64,000 bases of DNA. It comes from Hydractinia symbiolongicarpus. Taxonomy: Eukaryota > Cnidaria > Hydrozoa > Anthoathecata > Hydractiniidae. The notes below the pieces were generated by a model. The model saw nothing but the letters and a program-made list of their open reading frames with translations. It searched no databases and was not told where the DNA came from. Numbering within the stretch: position 1 is the stretch's first letter; each line of letters begins with the position of its first letter. This document shows, piece by piece, positions 12,101 through 23,855 of this stretch. Both the position numbers and the translations under genes were made by a program. The DNA lies in NCBI RefSeq assembly GCF_029227915.1, contig NC_079879.1:21592501-21656500 (forward strand). The letters are read 5' to 3'.

Positions 12101-15100
12101 TTATGAATTTTTCAAATATTTATGCTAGGGATTATAAAGACTAAAGACTGGACTATAGGTCTTTTTTTAAGAAACACTAAGTGTCAAGTTTCTTAAATTG
12201 AGGCTAACATCGAAGTTGATAGAGTGGCAGGGATGTAGCTAAAATAATTTTAAGGGTATGAAATAGGGTCCAGAAGAAAAAAAACTCCTGTAAGTTAGGA
12301 AACATAACCCAAAAAGTATGTTTCTTATGAAAAAAGACAGTAAACTTTCACATTTAAGTAAAATTACAGGATCATACCTAGACTTTAAAATTGTCAACCA
12401 TATTATACCTTGGCCTTTTTGGTCCGGGAGGCCCCTTATGCTTAAATTGGGTACGGCCAGTAAGTCCTAAAATTGATCTGCTCATAACTTGGCTTAAATT
12501 TCACCCCATTTTACACCCTTTAAATTTGTTGTTTTCAGCAAGATTTCTGTCAATTTGTCAAATTACATTTTTTCGTTATTTTTTTTTTAATATTTTTTAA
12601 GTCAGAAGTTAGGTACCTGACTTTTTTTTCTTAAAACCATGTTTTAGTCAAACAAACAAAAAAGTGCACCGTGTTTATGTATTTGCAAAGACTTAAATAT
12701 TGTCATCGTTGTAACGAAGTGTAGGTTAAGAAAATTTCGCGAGTTTGAGACAAATCTTTCACAATTTGGACCCTTCACAATGAATTTTCTCGTTTCAAAT
12801 AAATACGGGGTGCTGTGTTTTGTATTTGTATTTGAAATTTTCTTTTTCTGCCGTGTCAATTTTGCCACTAATTAAAAAAAATAATTAAAATAGCAACGAT
12901 GTATTACGATGTAATGAATTTTTAACCTGTTATTGTTTGCAGGGAAAACGAGAAAAACAAGGAGAAATGTCGTTGAAGTATAGTTTGTCCTTATTTTCCA
13001 GGTGTGAAGTCTCAAGGAATGTTGCTTGCTGCTTCCAAAACAAAGTAAGTTATGTTTGACTAAGCGAGCAAATAGTGGAAGAAAATTTTGCATTTATAGT
13101 ATTTGCGAGTGAGCACATGCGTAATCAAAAAATAACGAACTTAATGTAATGCAAGGAAATGCGGAAGAACGGATGTGCAGTAGCAATCTTTTTCACTTGG
13201 ATGTACAAAAACTACTGAAGTCTGGTCATTTAAGACACAGACTCTCTAACACTGAAGGGGCCGGGGAGAGCTATAGCGTTTCCCCACTTCCCAACCAACT
13301 TTTTACTGTGCAACGAATTGTCGCACTCAATTTAGGCTAGGTTAGTCCAATTAGACTATCGCAGATTTTGCCATCGCGTAGTCCAAGCCCAACAAGAAGT
13401 CTTTCAACAAAAAGAAAGTTTCTTTAGACTTGTATTTCAACCAATGTTGCAAAAATGTTTTATTTTCAAATTGTACTAGGTGTGAAAGTATAGTATATTT
13501 ACGTGACACAATTTTAAAATTCTGGTTAATATTTTAACCATGCGTTTTATTTACTGTGCCAAATTTTCTTAAAAAACGACTACGTTTGACGTAGATATGT
13601 AAAAAAAGAAATTACAAAATTTTATTGTCATTATTATGTTTAGCATGATTTGCTTAGTATGGCAAATTTCATCGGAAACAAAGCATTTTTAATTTTTGAC
13701 AAAAAAAATAAAAATTTGACGTCACCATTATTTTCAGCATGTTTTTCAGCAAATTTATCAAAAACTGGAACTAGTCCCAGTCAATTCGTGAAATCCCTGC
13801 AATCTAGGGCACATGCGGCAAGATAAAACAGCTTTCATAGAAACAAGCATATATTTGAATAGCCAAAAAAATCATCTTACAATGAACGCACAGGCCTGTT
13901 TTAATAACTTACTCTCCATAGCGAAGGGTGTTTAATAAGGTAGAAGAGAAGAAATAATTTTCATAACAAAAGCATTTAATTACTTGAGCATAAACTATCT
14001 CGCCTAGTCAGCCCGCTTTGTTATGTTTGTTTATATTGAATTTTATCCAGACCGCTTGCCGAGATCTTGTGTAAAATAGGCGAGATCTCAGCAAGCGGGC
14101 CAGCTCGCCTCTCTATATCAACGAAATTTTAAATTCCTTTGAAAATAGCATTTAGACGAGGTCACGGCAAACGGGTTAGCCCTGCAACCGGGCTTGCTTG
14201 GCTTCCATATAAACAGCCTCTTGAATGTGTGTTTTTTATCTTTGTTTGAAACCGAGGCTCGTAAGAAAAGTCAGAAATTGAGAAGCATTTGACCAAAACA
14301 GAACTTCCTGAAGGTAAAATATATTTACACGCATTCTAGTCTAACTATACTGAACTAAAAATAACAAAAAAGTAGAAATAAACTTTCTCTTTATAGTGCT
14401 TATGTTTGTATTGTCATATAGTAAACACTTTATGGGATTGAACGGTTGCTTGGTGGTGTAAGAAACCACTTTATAAGAATTCGCTTTCCAAAAAATTAAG
14501 AAACTTTTACTGGTTGTAAAACATATTAAAATTTGAAAGGCATTCCGGTGTTAGGTTAGGCTATAGGTATATTTCGCCGTTATATAAATGTTACAAGTTA
14601 AAATATCTTGTAATATATACAAAAATGGCCGGAGCAAAAAGAAGGCACAAATTGCCTTATCACTAAGCCCCGTATGGTATAACAGGAAATGGGACGAATA
14701 TCGAGTGGCCTCTCGTGACAAATCGGAAGACTACTTTAAAATTGACGATGTCAATGGAACAGTCATCGTTTTGGATGATGCGTAAAATGCGAAGGAGTTG
14801 TTTCATCATTCCTTGTACAAGAAACTTTTTAGTAAAATGACCTCAGAATTTAAGGAACTTTTACTAAATGGCCGGTAGGGTGGTTTCTTTTAAAAATAAA
14901 ACGTTTTAATATATGTGTAAAGTCGAAAGATATCCATCTCTTGATAGCAGTTTCAAGTCTCGTGAATGTATTTTGTGAGAATAAATCCACCCGCTACGTA
15001 GGTGTTCAAGCTAAAAGGGCTTAGGTTCTACTGCAGAAAATGTAAACATTGAAAAAGATTCCCGGTAAAACGTAATTTTGCGATTTTCGCGAATAGGTTA

Positions 15101-18100
15101 AACCCCAGAACTACAATTCTTAAAAAAATAGCTAGTATATATCATGCCACCAAGCAACCGTTCAATCCAATAAAGTATTTACTTAATCCCATAAAGTGTT
15201 TACCATATTCACTCCCCCCCCTTCCCTTCCTCAATAACTATCCATAGGCTTGTTCAAATTGAATCAATCTTGGCACACTTATAGTACGTCACAAAAGGAA
15301 CAAAATGACGGCAATAAATTTTTCCTTGCGTCAGCACATTTTCTGTGACGTCATCAAAAGCTTAAAATTTGTTCCCCATCGGCTTAAAGTTCAATTACTT
15401 TAGTTTTAAAGTGAATTTTTACATTCTGTTTAAAGTTATATAAACATTAAAGATAAACATAAAAGTTATATTTTCCCGGTGTTTACATGATCGCCAATTA
15501 CTGCCTGAAAATCCGGTTTTTATTGATTTCCGGGTAATATCCGAAAAAAATCGAGAAATCGGATTACCACGTGTTTAAAACATGAAAAATGATTTTTCTT
15601 GTATAAAAAAGTTGTGTTGTAAGTTTCAAGTTCTAAGAATAATGCTAACAAGAGTTATTATATTTTCCCTATTATGAGGGTTTTATAGAGATTTTAAGGT
15701 GCAGTTTTTAGTAATACCTCTGAAAGGCATGGGATCTAAAAATTTAGCATGCAGGTGTCTATTAGATAAATATTGAAACTCAGTATCATAACCATGCAGC
15801 ATAGCGTTAAGGAGTTATAAAAAAACCGTCAGGGCAGGCGGAATCCGCCCCTCTTTCCTGGACCGAATAAGGGTTAAAAGGTTGTGTGTGTGTGTGTGTG
15901 ACCAACCAGAACATAGCAACAAGCTTTGCGATGTCCAGAAATAAAAGGATTAAGATTTTATTATGTTGTACCCAATGTGCTGCCGAAAATTTGTTTGGTC
16001 ACGTGATGCTAATGTAAGTAAAAGCTGTTAACTTTACTTGGCTCTAAACTTTGTACATGCGCGAAAATAAATAAACAAACAAAACTTTCAGAAGTTGCGT
16101 GATATATATTAGCTATTTTTTTTAAGAATTGTAGTTCTGGGGTTTAGCCTCGCTATTCTCAGAGAACCTAATTATTGAAAAATAAGGTAATATTTAAGTA
16201 AATAATGTGTTTGAAAAAAGCAACATTTACAAGACGTTTACAACATGTTGAAAAAAAGAGAGATACAGACGTTAGCGTTTTGTATAATAATCTACAAGCT
16301 TTTTATATAATACAACTTTGTATAGTATAATACAAACTTTTAAAGAATGTCGTTGAAATACACGTTGTTGTTTTTTTGACAAAAAACATGCATACAAGAA
16401 ACATAGGCTCAAATTGTCTAAAAACTAAGAAACATGGGCAGGCTCAGAAGGGCAAGAAGTTTTTTCTAAGACATATTCTTCTCCAAGAACCAAAAATTAA
16501 ACAGAAAGCACTGAAGGTCAGACAAATCAAAAATGTTTCCATCATCTGCACCCTCTTCTACCAGCATATCCTTCAGTTCATGTTTTTGAAACAATTGAGA
16601 GTAAGAAACAAATAAGAAACATTTGAGGTTTATTTCTAGCCTTAGAAATGCACACACACTCAAAAATTGGTGTCTGGCAATTTAGCCTCACCATTGTTCT
16701 TAGAATGTTTGTAAATTTTGGAAGTTAGAGCCTCGATGATTCTTAATAAAACGCCTCTAGAACATTTCCTAAATATCTTGCAATTCCATCTGAACTGCAT
16801 AGTGGTTGTTATTGTTGCTGTTGTTGTTTGTCAGTTTCACTACATAAATGAGTAATCCCACGGCCAACAAGATGGTAGCCGCTGCAGCGATGGTGTAACA
16901 ATACACTGGATACAATACACGCGACGGAGTGTCTTTTAACCAGTCATGCCGTTTCAAAACAAATAGTCCTGTCAGAACGCACGCAAGAATGCCTACAAAG
17001 AAAAGCTTTTAACTGTACACGTACATACTAAGAATATGTCAAGTGTTATCGATGTATAATGCGTTTTTATCATCGAAAACCGAGGATTGTGGACATGCCA
17101 AGCAAAACCAATGCGAGAACACATATTTTTTATAAGAACACACCTTATAAGAACAACTTAAGAACTAGGTTAGGCTCAGATTTTATTCAGTGTCAATCGA
17201 TATCAAAGTTGTCTGCTTTCACTTACAACCGTCAGTACAGAAATCTCCTAACACTACCAAATCAATAATCAAATTTTGTTTTTAAGCTTCAAATTCAAAC
17301 AAGCGGTATTTCCCTTCGTCAAACTTCTTTTTCTTTTATTAAGAAACTTCCCTACTGAACTCTTTTCAAACCACAAAGCAAAGGAAATTCCCTGTCCGTG
17401 CATGAAAAAACAGTCTAGCACGCTTTTTCTGTCTATTAAGGCATCACATAAATAAGAACAAAATAAGGGACCGTCTTCGAGATCGTTTTAAAAAAATCGT
17501 TTCATATCGTTTCATTTTTCTAATAGACTTGAAACAAATTCTATACGTTAAAATTCGTTCCAATTTGTATCAAAAATGAAATGATTTTGGATGAAATGAT
17601 CTTGGAGATGATCCCTAAGGGCCTTTTTATGAGGCCGGGAAACTCGGTCCACCGAGATATCCCGCATGACCGAGATCTCAGATATTTGCGGAAAAACGCT
17701 GGAAATTGAAATCGTGTTTATATGGTGCATATTCGTCTCGCCCTGGTTAGCTACAACGGGAAACTCGATCAACTGAGGTCCCGGGTAAGTGAGCCGGGAT
17801 CCCGGTCAAACGGGATGGATATTTGTCCATGTAAACAGAAGAACCTGGTGGCAAAGTACGGAAAAAGTTTATGTAACCTTAGAGGAGCAAACAATTATCA
17901 CTATTACTGCATATCAATGGATATATTTGTTTTCGTATCATAGTGTATTTGTAATAAAGAGAACAAAACAATAAAACATGCTGAAAACAACAGGTTTCAC
18001 TTAAATTATAATTGAGAATGATCTAAGATAACTTTTAATCCTGTTTCAAGTGTGTGGGAGATAAATGATAAACGTAATACATCTTTTTTTATTATTTTAA

Positions 18101-21100
18101 TGAATATTCTTTAAATTGGTCAGAAATGATAAAGTACTAGATTTTTCAAAAATTTGAGAAGATAGTGATAACACAATTGTTTCAAGCATCAACAGCATCG
18201 CTGTCTTTTTTTTTCTGTCGATGGAAGCCATATTTGTTTACATATTCACCCCGCCACTTTCAATCCCCCTAATTTTTCTTTATATAAACCTGGGATGGAA
18301 AATGAGAAATTTACATATAAACCTGAGTTTGATATTACCCCGCTCTACCGTGTAACTCGGCGGGCGAGTTTCCTGGTTCACATATAAAAAGGCTCAGTAT
18401 AATAAAATGACCATCCGTACCGTTAATTATCATCAAAACGGAGATAATTACAAATCCAGTTTTTTGCACTGCATAACAAATAAAAAGAGCATGTAAAATG
18501 ACCACCAAGCCTTCTAACACGAGTGCAGCAACTGACAAACCTTGGACCACGTGGTGAGCTAAAAAAGAGAGCAACGTTTTAATTGACTAACAGTACATAT
18601 TTCGCGAAAGCTACATATATACTGTATGCCATTTTTTAAATTAATTCACTCACTGTTATCGATATCTATGTGCTGCGACGACGTTTTTATACAACGTCCA
18701 ATTTCAGTTGTCATCAAGCAATGGTGAAAAACACCATATGTGAGTTGATGTGCTCCGAATTTTCCCTCGAGATCATATTCTAACCAATTATCCGTATATA
18801 TTAAAAGATACGTATCCAGGGTACATTTAACAACAAGTAAAATTAAAATTAAAGCATGCAAACCTTTCATGTTGCCAAGGTGTCGAAAATGAAACGCCCC
18901 ACGCAAACCTTGCTGTACAAAAGAGCACGAAGGTTGGTCTTTTTGTTGGGTTATTTAAAAAAAAATTAAGTCAAATTCTATCTAAAGACCAGTGTCTAAT
19001 CGTTTATATTTTTTTAAGTAAAACATCAAAAGTTTTGACTAAGGCTTGTCAGAAGATCCAGCTTTGATTCATTTCACCACCAGCACTGGGGAAAAACGGA
19101 AATCGGAAAAGATAGATTGGGGATGGACCGTATAAGAGGACCTCTTATCCTAAAAAATTCTTACTTAACTCGGCTGCTTCGTTTTATCAATCGCTTGCTT
19201 CTGTTTATCAAATCTTCAGTGCAAATGTTTTACTAACGTTTTGAATAAGTGAGGCTAGTACTTTGTTGCAGACTCAGCGTAATTTTCCTATCACTAGGAA
19301 ATTGGAATAGTTAAGGTGGGTCTTAAATGAATTTTTCTGGGTCAGAATACCGACTGGGCTTTTCGATTGATTAATTTTATTTTTCTTTAATTACGTGGTG
19401 AATACGGGGCAATCTTTTGTTTTGAGCGCGAATGCCCTCACTCACCTGAACAGATCTAATAAATTATTGTATTATTTAAAAGGGAAGGATGTGATCACGC
19501 CAGATATGTGCTCATTGGTTGATTGTAACTTGGGTGTTGCTATAGGGTGTATTTAATTGTTCTGACAATTGTTTGCGTTTAAGCTTTCGTATGAGAAAAA
19601 CTGAATTTGATATCCTCGAAGAAGCTTAACGAGGCTTATGTTATCACTGCGCCTCCCCCGGAACAGGTTGTTTATTGTTCCCAAAATCATACTGAAGATA
19701 GAAAAACATAGCTACTTGTTACTAGCGGGTGCTCGCTGTTGTAGGTCGAATACCAGCAAAGTATTAAATGGTCTTTCGTTTTCACAAGCGATCTTGCACG
19801 AAAATTTTTATACTACACGCTTTTTTAAAAAAAATTATCTCTTAATGAAAATTATCTAGGGCTCAATTTCTGAAATTTTAGGAACTGGCATCACTTGCAT
19901 GTTTGTAAATATAGATGACTTGCCAATGTTTACAAAAGTTTAGAAATTGCGGTTTTTTGCACATCCTCGAGCATTTCTTAAATGAAATCAAAGCAACTAA
20001 ATCGGTAGCCTAGTTAAATAAGCTTTCTTCGAAAATGAGTTTCTCTCAAACAAAAGCGTATACGCGAACGAATGACTCAGCGTAAACCCCGAGTTTAATT
20101 ATAACAATGTGACTAATCGTTTCTGAGGCGATTTTAATTTATCTGTGAGTTGTTTACCAAGCTTGGCCACATCTTACTATGGTAAAAACTTTAATAGTTT
20201 ACTAATGTTTGTTAGGTTGAGTGAAACCACTCGCTGGAATATTCGGATGAAAAGGGCTTTCCCTGACATGGACCACGTGCGCAAAGAACAATAGAATTAG
20301 ACAATAAAAAAGTGCGGCCAGATTTTGGCCGCAGAAAAATCGTTCGAGACCCAGCGTAATTTTTCCCACCTTAACTACTCCGATTTCCCGGTGGTAAGAA
20401 AAATTATGCTGAGTCTCCTGGCTACTAAGTCAGGCGGAAAATGGCTTATTGTGTATTACGGGCTGTTTATATTGTGTGAGTAAAAAAAAGCAGGACTCAC
20501 ACAGGGGACTATATTCTTCTAATTCTTTTCAAAAAATCTACTAATTTTAAGCAAATATTTCTTTCTTTGGATAAATTTCTTTGATTACTGCGGTCTGTTG
20601 TTTACATATTCTACTTAAAGGAATGCTCGAGGATGTGCAAAAAACCGCAATTTCTAAAATTTTGTAAACATTGGCAAGTCATCTATATTTACAAACATGC
20701 AAGTGATGCCACTTCCTAAAATTTTAGAAATTGAGCCTAGGTGATTTTCATTAAGATATATATTTTTTAAAAAAACGTGTGGCATAAAAATTTTCGTGCA
20801 AGATGTTGCTTATAAAAACGATGAAATAAGCGAGATCAAACGGGCTGGATTGACTTCCAGGGATGGTCTCTTAGGAATGGATAAATAAAATTAAGTATTA
20901 AAAGCCGGACCAAATCGTTGGTTAGATAATTAGAACATGGTGTTAAAACATTTTTCATTTTACCAAAGAAGGTTAAAATAACAAAACAAGAATAGAACAA
21001 GGCTATGGCAATTGTTCTGATTAGGATTTTTGAGAAAACCCCGTGTACGAGGTTGTCAGATTAATCATTTATTAATCATGCAGAACACTTCACGCAGATG

Positions 21101-23855
21101 TTCTTCTTCTTAATATCACGGAAATTTTCTCGACACGCCAAAGTTTTTCCACTGCGAGTAAATCAAAACGGGGAAATCTGAAATCATCAAATACATCGGC
21201 GTTTTTATTCCTAATGGATGCAGACTTTTGAATACCAATATTATTAGAAAAAAAGAAAAAAAAAGATTGTTGCCATATGGGAAAAATTTTCCTTGCAAAT
21301 GAGCTGATTTTTGATTTTCGCGAAAGTTTTTTTACACAAAATTCACCTAAAAATTACAATTCCCGACTTTTCCTCGCATAATTTCGTTTCATTTAATTTG
21401 ACCCCGCGAAAGTTTCTGCCATAAAAATAGAGTCCTGCTTATAGGTGTTTTTGCTCCAACTCATGAAAAAAGAGGGAAAAATATGTTTAACGCCTTAAAT
21501 ACCTTTCCGCAATCAGTTCTATTTTTTAAAAAAGTATGGTATCGCTCAGAAACGAATTTTGTAATGTTCTTAATTGAACAACAACAGCAACAATGTCAAC
21601 AACGCTGTCGATTTTAAAACTTTTCCCGGAAACTGCCCGTACCGCTACACTAGACTGACACTACTTGGTACCTTACCTAGCCTTTTAAAAAAACTAATTC
21701 AGAGTTTGCTGGCAAGAGCCACAAAACAAAAAGTAGCTACTAAAAACCATAACGAGGCAAAAAATTCACGTGAAAGCGAGCGTTTATTTAATTTAAAAAC
21801 ATTTCACTCACTACAATCTTTCAGTCAGAATGCGCTTAAGTCTCGCTTATAAATATTTGTAAAAATCAATTGAAGCAGAGAAGCGGGTAAGGAGAGATTA
21901 CAAATAATTCATTTCAGAATCAGAAGGACTACAGTAAGATAGATTGGAAAAAAGATTAAAAGAATTGTGTAAGGGTATCATACCAATTTTCACCCGGACA
22001 TTTTTGTTTGTTTGAAGCTTACCTTTCATTTCCATATTGAACTTGGGACATCAAGGACGCGGCGAACATGCATCGTTGTTTAAAAAAGCAGTAACGTCTT
22101 ACTTGTTAAATGCTATGAAGAGAAACTAGCTAATTTTCATGTTAGTAGATTGAGCCGTGGAATTGTCCATTTAATTGAGAAAAACTTTGAGTGAAATTAA
22201 AGAAATAAAATATGATAAAGTTAGCAATAACTGTGTCCTTATTTTAAGTGTTTTGTTTTTTTTCAAATTTTATTAGCCCGTTATCACTATTTTATAATGC
22301 GCTTTGTTGATCGGTTTAGAACTTATTAGGCTTTAAATATTTTGCTGACGTCAGAATTTTCTGGTGAAATTTCTTTAGTTGTTGCTTCTGCAGTGTACAG
22401 CTTAAACATTGATCAAGAAAATGTTGCCCGTCGATCCCAAAACGGGTGCGTTAACCCAAGTCTTGAGAATTGACCCAATTTTGGACCCAGTTGGCGATTT
22501 AAACAAACTAATTGGTCGAATTATACAAATGTCATAATAATTTTCATTAATTTTGCGCAATATTGAGCACTTTGGATGCGTGCGCCTTGAACGGAAGTGC
22601 TTAAAGTTGACTATTGCCTTTATTCTGCGAGTATATCGCATTTGCTAATTCGTTTCCACATTCCACATTCTGTAGCACCACTTGGTGTTAACAGAGTACG
22701 GGTAGGTGCAAGATGAAGGTATCTGTTTGTCTATATCAAGGATCATGTTGCTAGTAGATATGATAATATTTTTTTAGTATGGAAGGTACCCGTGAGGTGA
22801 CACCACTTTGTCCGCCGTCTGAAAGTCAACCCGGTGACGTTATATACATTGAAGGCTACTCCCACGGTGAGCATGGAGGTAAAATGACATTTTTTTAAGC
22901 AGCTTACTCAATTAGTTTCAATCTAATATATATATATATATAACAAGCGTACCAAGTACCTTAATTTCTTTTTCATTAAAGAGTGCTCAATAAGATAATA
23001 GAGCAAATACAGTGTGTAAAATGAAAAATGAAAAATGAAAACGAAGTTGTTGTTTTCATTTTACACACTATATATATATATATATATACATATTGACAAT
23101 GTCATTGCTCAAAACTCGGGAACGAATCGCTACATTGTCTTTCCTATCGGCAACTTTCTCTGTTTTTTCTATAAAAACAAAGAAACAACATCCGAAGAGG
23201 AGTTTAATTATTGCCGGAATTTTAACGTCGTAAAGGTTAAATAGACATGAGTCCGGAGAAATTTAAAAGTATACAGTTTAAGAACTTGATTTGCTTTTCT
23301 TCACTTGAAATTTGTTTTTGTAAATATCAAAATATATCTATAATATATCGGTGCAATTTTAAGTTCCAAATAGTTAACCCTAAACTTTCTCTCGGTATTT
23401 TAGAACCAGATGAGCAATTAAACCCGAAAAAGAAAATATTTGAAACATTGAAGGTATATTTATTTTTATTCATGTTATATTCTTTTTTTTCGTATTTTCG
23501 AGGATCACTAGTAGCGAGGTTTCGCGCCAAAAATCTTTTTTTTTTTATCAAACTCCTATAGTCAGCTACTATTTTTATACAAACCTCGGTATGTCAAAAC
23601 GGAATGAAGCGCGGAAGTGACAGCCAATCTAAATAACCCGTATTATTTTTGTCAAAAGTGCGCGATTTAAAAAAAATTTTTTTTGCTAACCCGGCGTTTA
23701 TATTTGGTGTTAAACTTGTTTACTTGACACAATGGATTTATTTTTAGCCGGATTTACACGTATCGGATAAAGGCTTGGCTGAATTTAATGGACATGTTAT
23801 GAAAAGTGATCGAGGCAATGTCACGGCAAAACTATTTAATGCAGAAATTAGTTAG
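3110..23855 (+). CDS. YARS1: Tyrosyl-tRNA synthetase, cytoplasmic, with EMAP-II domain
   Basis: Class I enzyme that activates tyrosine with ATP and charges tRNA-Tyr in the cytosol. Nineteen coding exons join in phase: 3110-3256, 4910-5011, 5187-5260, 5420-5465, 5559-5642, 5897-5977, 6284-6335, 6544-6584, 7308-7364, 8430-8523, 8837-8922, 9340-9390, 9906-9990, 10360-10445, 11877-12033, 13002-13044, 22778-22878, 23404-23453, 23748-23855 (stop TAG). They give 514 residues. The family is about 528, so only a short first exon is missing. The first exon found has [15 protein letters not shown], with the HIGH-type ATP site; 6544-6584 has AKMSSSEE, the KMSKS-type loop. From 10360 an EMAP-II/tRNA-binding OB fold begins ([22 protein letters not shown]), as in animal cytoplasmic enzymes. 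The intron at 13045-22777 is 9.7 kb and contains another gene on the opposite strand. Confidence 0.95.
3863..4455. repeat. Repeat-rich element with repeated TTAGC motifs in YARS1 intron
   Basis: Both ends of this stretch carry the same composite: GCGCATGATGCGC- or CATGCGCATT-like blocks followed by TTAGCCcaTAGTGtGAAC on the left (about 3890-3930) and TTAGCCtgTAGTGaGAAC on the right (about 4432-4452). CTCATCGTTAGCT near 3970 is mirrored by AGAGCTAACGATG near 4322. The inverted and direct subterminal motifs suggest a short non-autonomous transposon. No protein is encoded and exact borders are uncertain. Confidence 0.4.
7878..7895 (+). other. Candidate 18-nt in-frame microexon in YARS1
   Basis: Between the exons ending at 7364 and starting at 8430, both in phase 0, lies ACCGCACCTGTTAAAGAC with a strong acceptor (TTTTCCAG) before it and a strong donor (GTAAGAG) after it. 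Including it would add TAPVKD without shifting frame. The two flanking exons join correctly without it when compared with the family, so it could be an alternative exon or chance. Confidence 0.3.
11136..11400 (+). repeat. Interspersed repeat with hairpin head, copy 1
   Basis: Starts with an imperfect hairpin (CTAGCATAATTTATCTTACCACC ... GGTGGACAAAAATTACGCTGGGTCTC type arms) and continues with a block containing TTTGTTTTGAGCGCGAATG and AAGCTTTCGTTTGAGAGAAA. Related copies occur at 19264-19620 (same strand), 20030-20417 (inverted) and 35508-35870 (same strand). It lies in a YARS1 intron and has no coding capacity. Confidence 0.6.
14052..14099. repeat. Imperfect hairpin with AGATCT in the arms
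   Basis: CCGCTTGCCGAGATCT and its near reverse complement AGATCTCAGCAAGCGG are separated by about 15 bp. One mismatch interrupts a 17-bp arm. Similar CCGAGATCTC blocks occur in the element at 17618-18396, so this may be a fragment of a related repeat. Confidence 0.5.
15883..15900. repeat. (TG)9 microsatellite
   Basis: Nine uninterrupted TG dinucleotides in the large YARS1 intron. Confidence 0.95.
16769..18870 (-). CDS. PMP22/EMP/claudin-superfamily four-pass membrane protein, nested in YARS1 intron
   Basis: Three exons join in phase on the minus strand: 18870-18654, 18558-18421 and 16992-16769 (stop TAG), giving 192 residues. TM1 starts directly after the Met ([11 protein letters not shown]). 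The first extracellular loop has W near its start and the pattern GVFHHC-x8-C, matching the G-x-W/F-x2-C ... C signature of PMP22/claudin proteins. TM2 is in exon 2. TM3 spans the exon 2/3 junction and ends in [10 protein letters not shown], like the R-H-x-x-W ending in PMP22/EMP proteins. TM4 is [20 protein letters not shown]. The tail is short with an N-rich run. Likely role: membrane or junction/channel-associated tetraspan; no substrate can be named. An in-frame extension upstream to an acceptor-like CAG near 18915 means the start could be further 5'. The exon 2 donor at 18420 (GTACGG) is weak; a second option lies 9 bp downstream. Confidence 0.75.
17618..18396. mobile_element. Terminal-inverted-repeat element in the claudin-like gene intron
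   Basis: The left end GGGCCTTTTTATGAGGCC followed by GGGAAACTCG is matched by the reverse complement of the right end (GAGCCTTTTTATATGTGAACC, then AGGAAACTCG). The interior has further short palindromes (CCGGGATCCCGG, CCGAGATCTCAG). No transposase is visible, so it is a non-autonomous element of about 780 bp. Its right end is only about 24 bp from the exon 2 donor of the host minus-strand gene. No clear target duplication was found. Confidence 0.55.
19264..20812. repeat. Large fold-back structure built from inverted repeat copies
   Basis: Left arm about 19785-19977 and right arm about 20619-20812 are near-complete inverted copies (sharing for example CTTGCACGAAAATTTTTAT, ACTTGCATGTTTGTAAATAT and GCACATCCTCGAGCATT). 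They are separated by about 640 bp. The hairpin-headed family seen at 11136 is also present twice here in opposite orientation (19264-19620 and 20030-20417). The copy at 20346-20417 is an almost perfect hairpin with GAGACCCAGCGTAATTTTTC arms. No coding potential is seen. Confidence 0.65.
23011..23069. repeat. 17-bp perfect hairpin next to (TA)n
   Basis: AGTGTGTAAAATGAAAA at 23011-23027 and its exact reverse complement at 23053-23069 flank a GAAAAAT-type spacer. A (TA) run follows at once, and another (AT) run lies about 22927-22942. It is in the YARS1 intron between 22878 and 23404. Confidence 0.8.

Larger units (their letters stand above)
13045..22777. other. 9.7-kb YARS1 intron
   Basis: A GTAAGT donor at 13045 and a T-rich acceptor ending at 22777 bound the largest intron of the window. 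It contains the PMP22/claudin-like gene on the minus strand and the inverted-repeat elements listed separately. Other stretches (about 14100-15880, 15901-16768, 20830-22777) are AT-rich DNA in which I see no supported gene. Confidence 0.85.

Noticed and set aside
14588-14785. 65-codon plus-strand frame in the YARS1 intron
   Set aside because: No family match or splice partner, and it lies in repeat-rich intron DNA.
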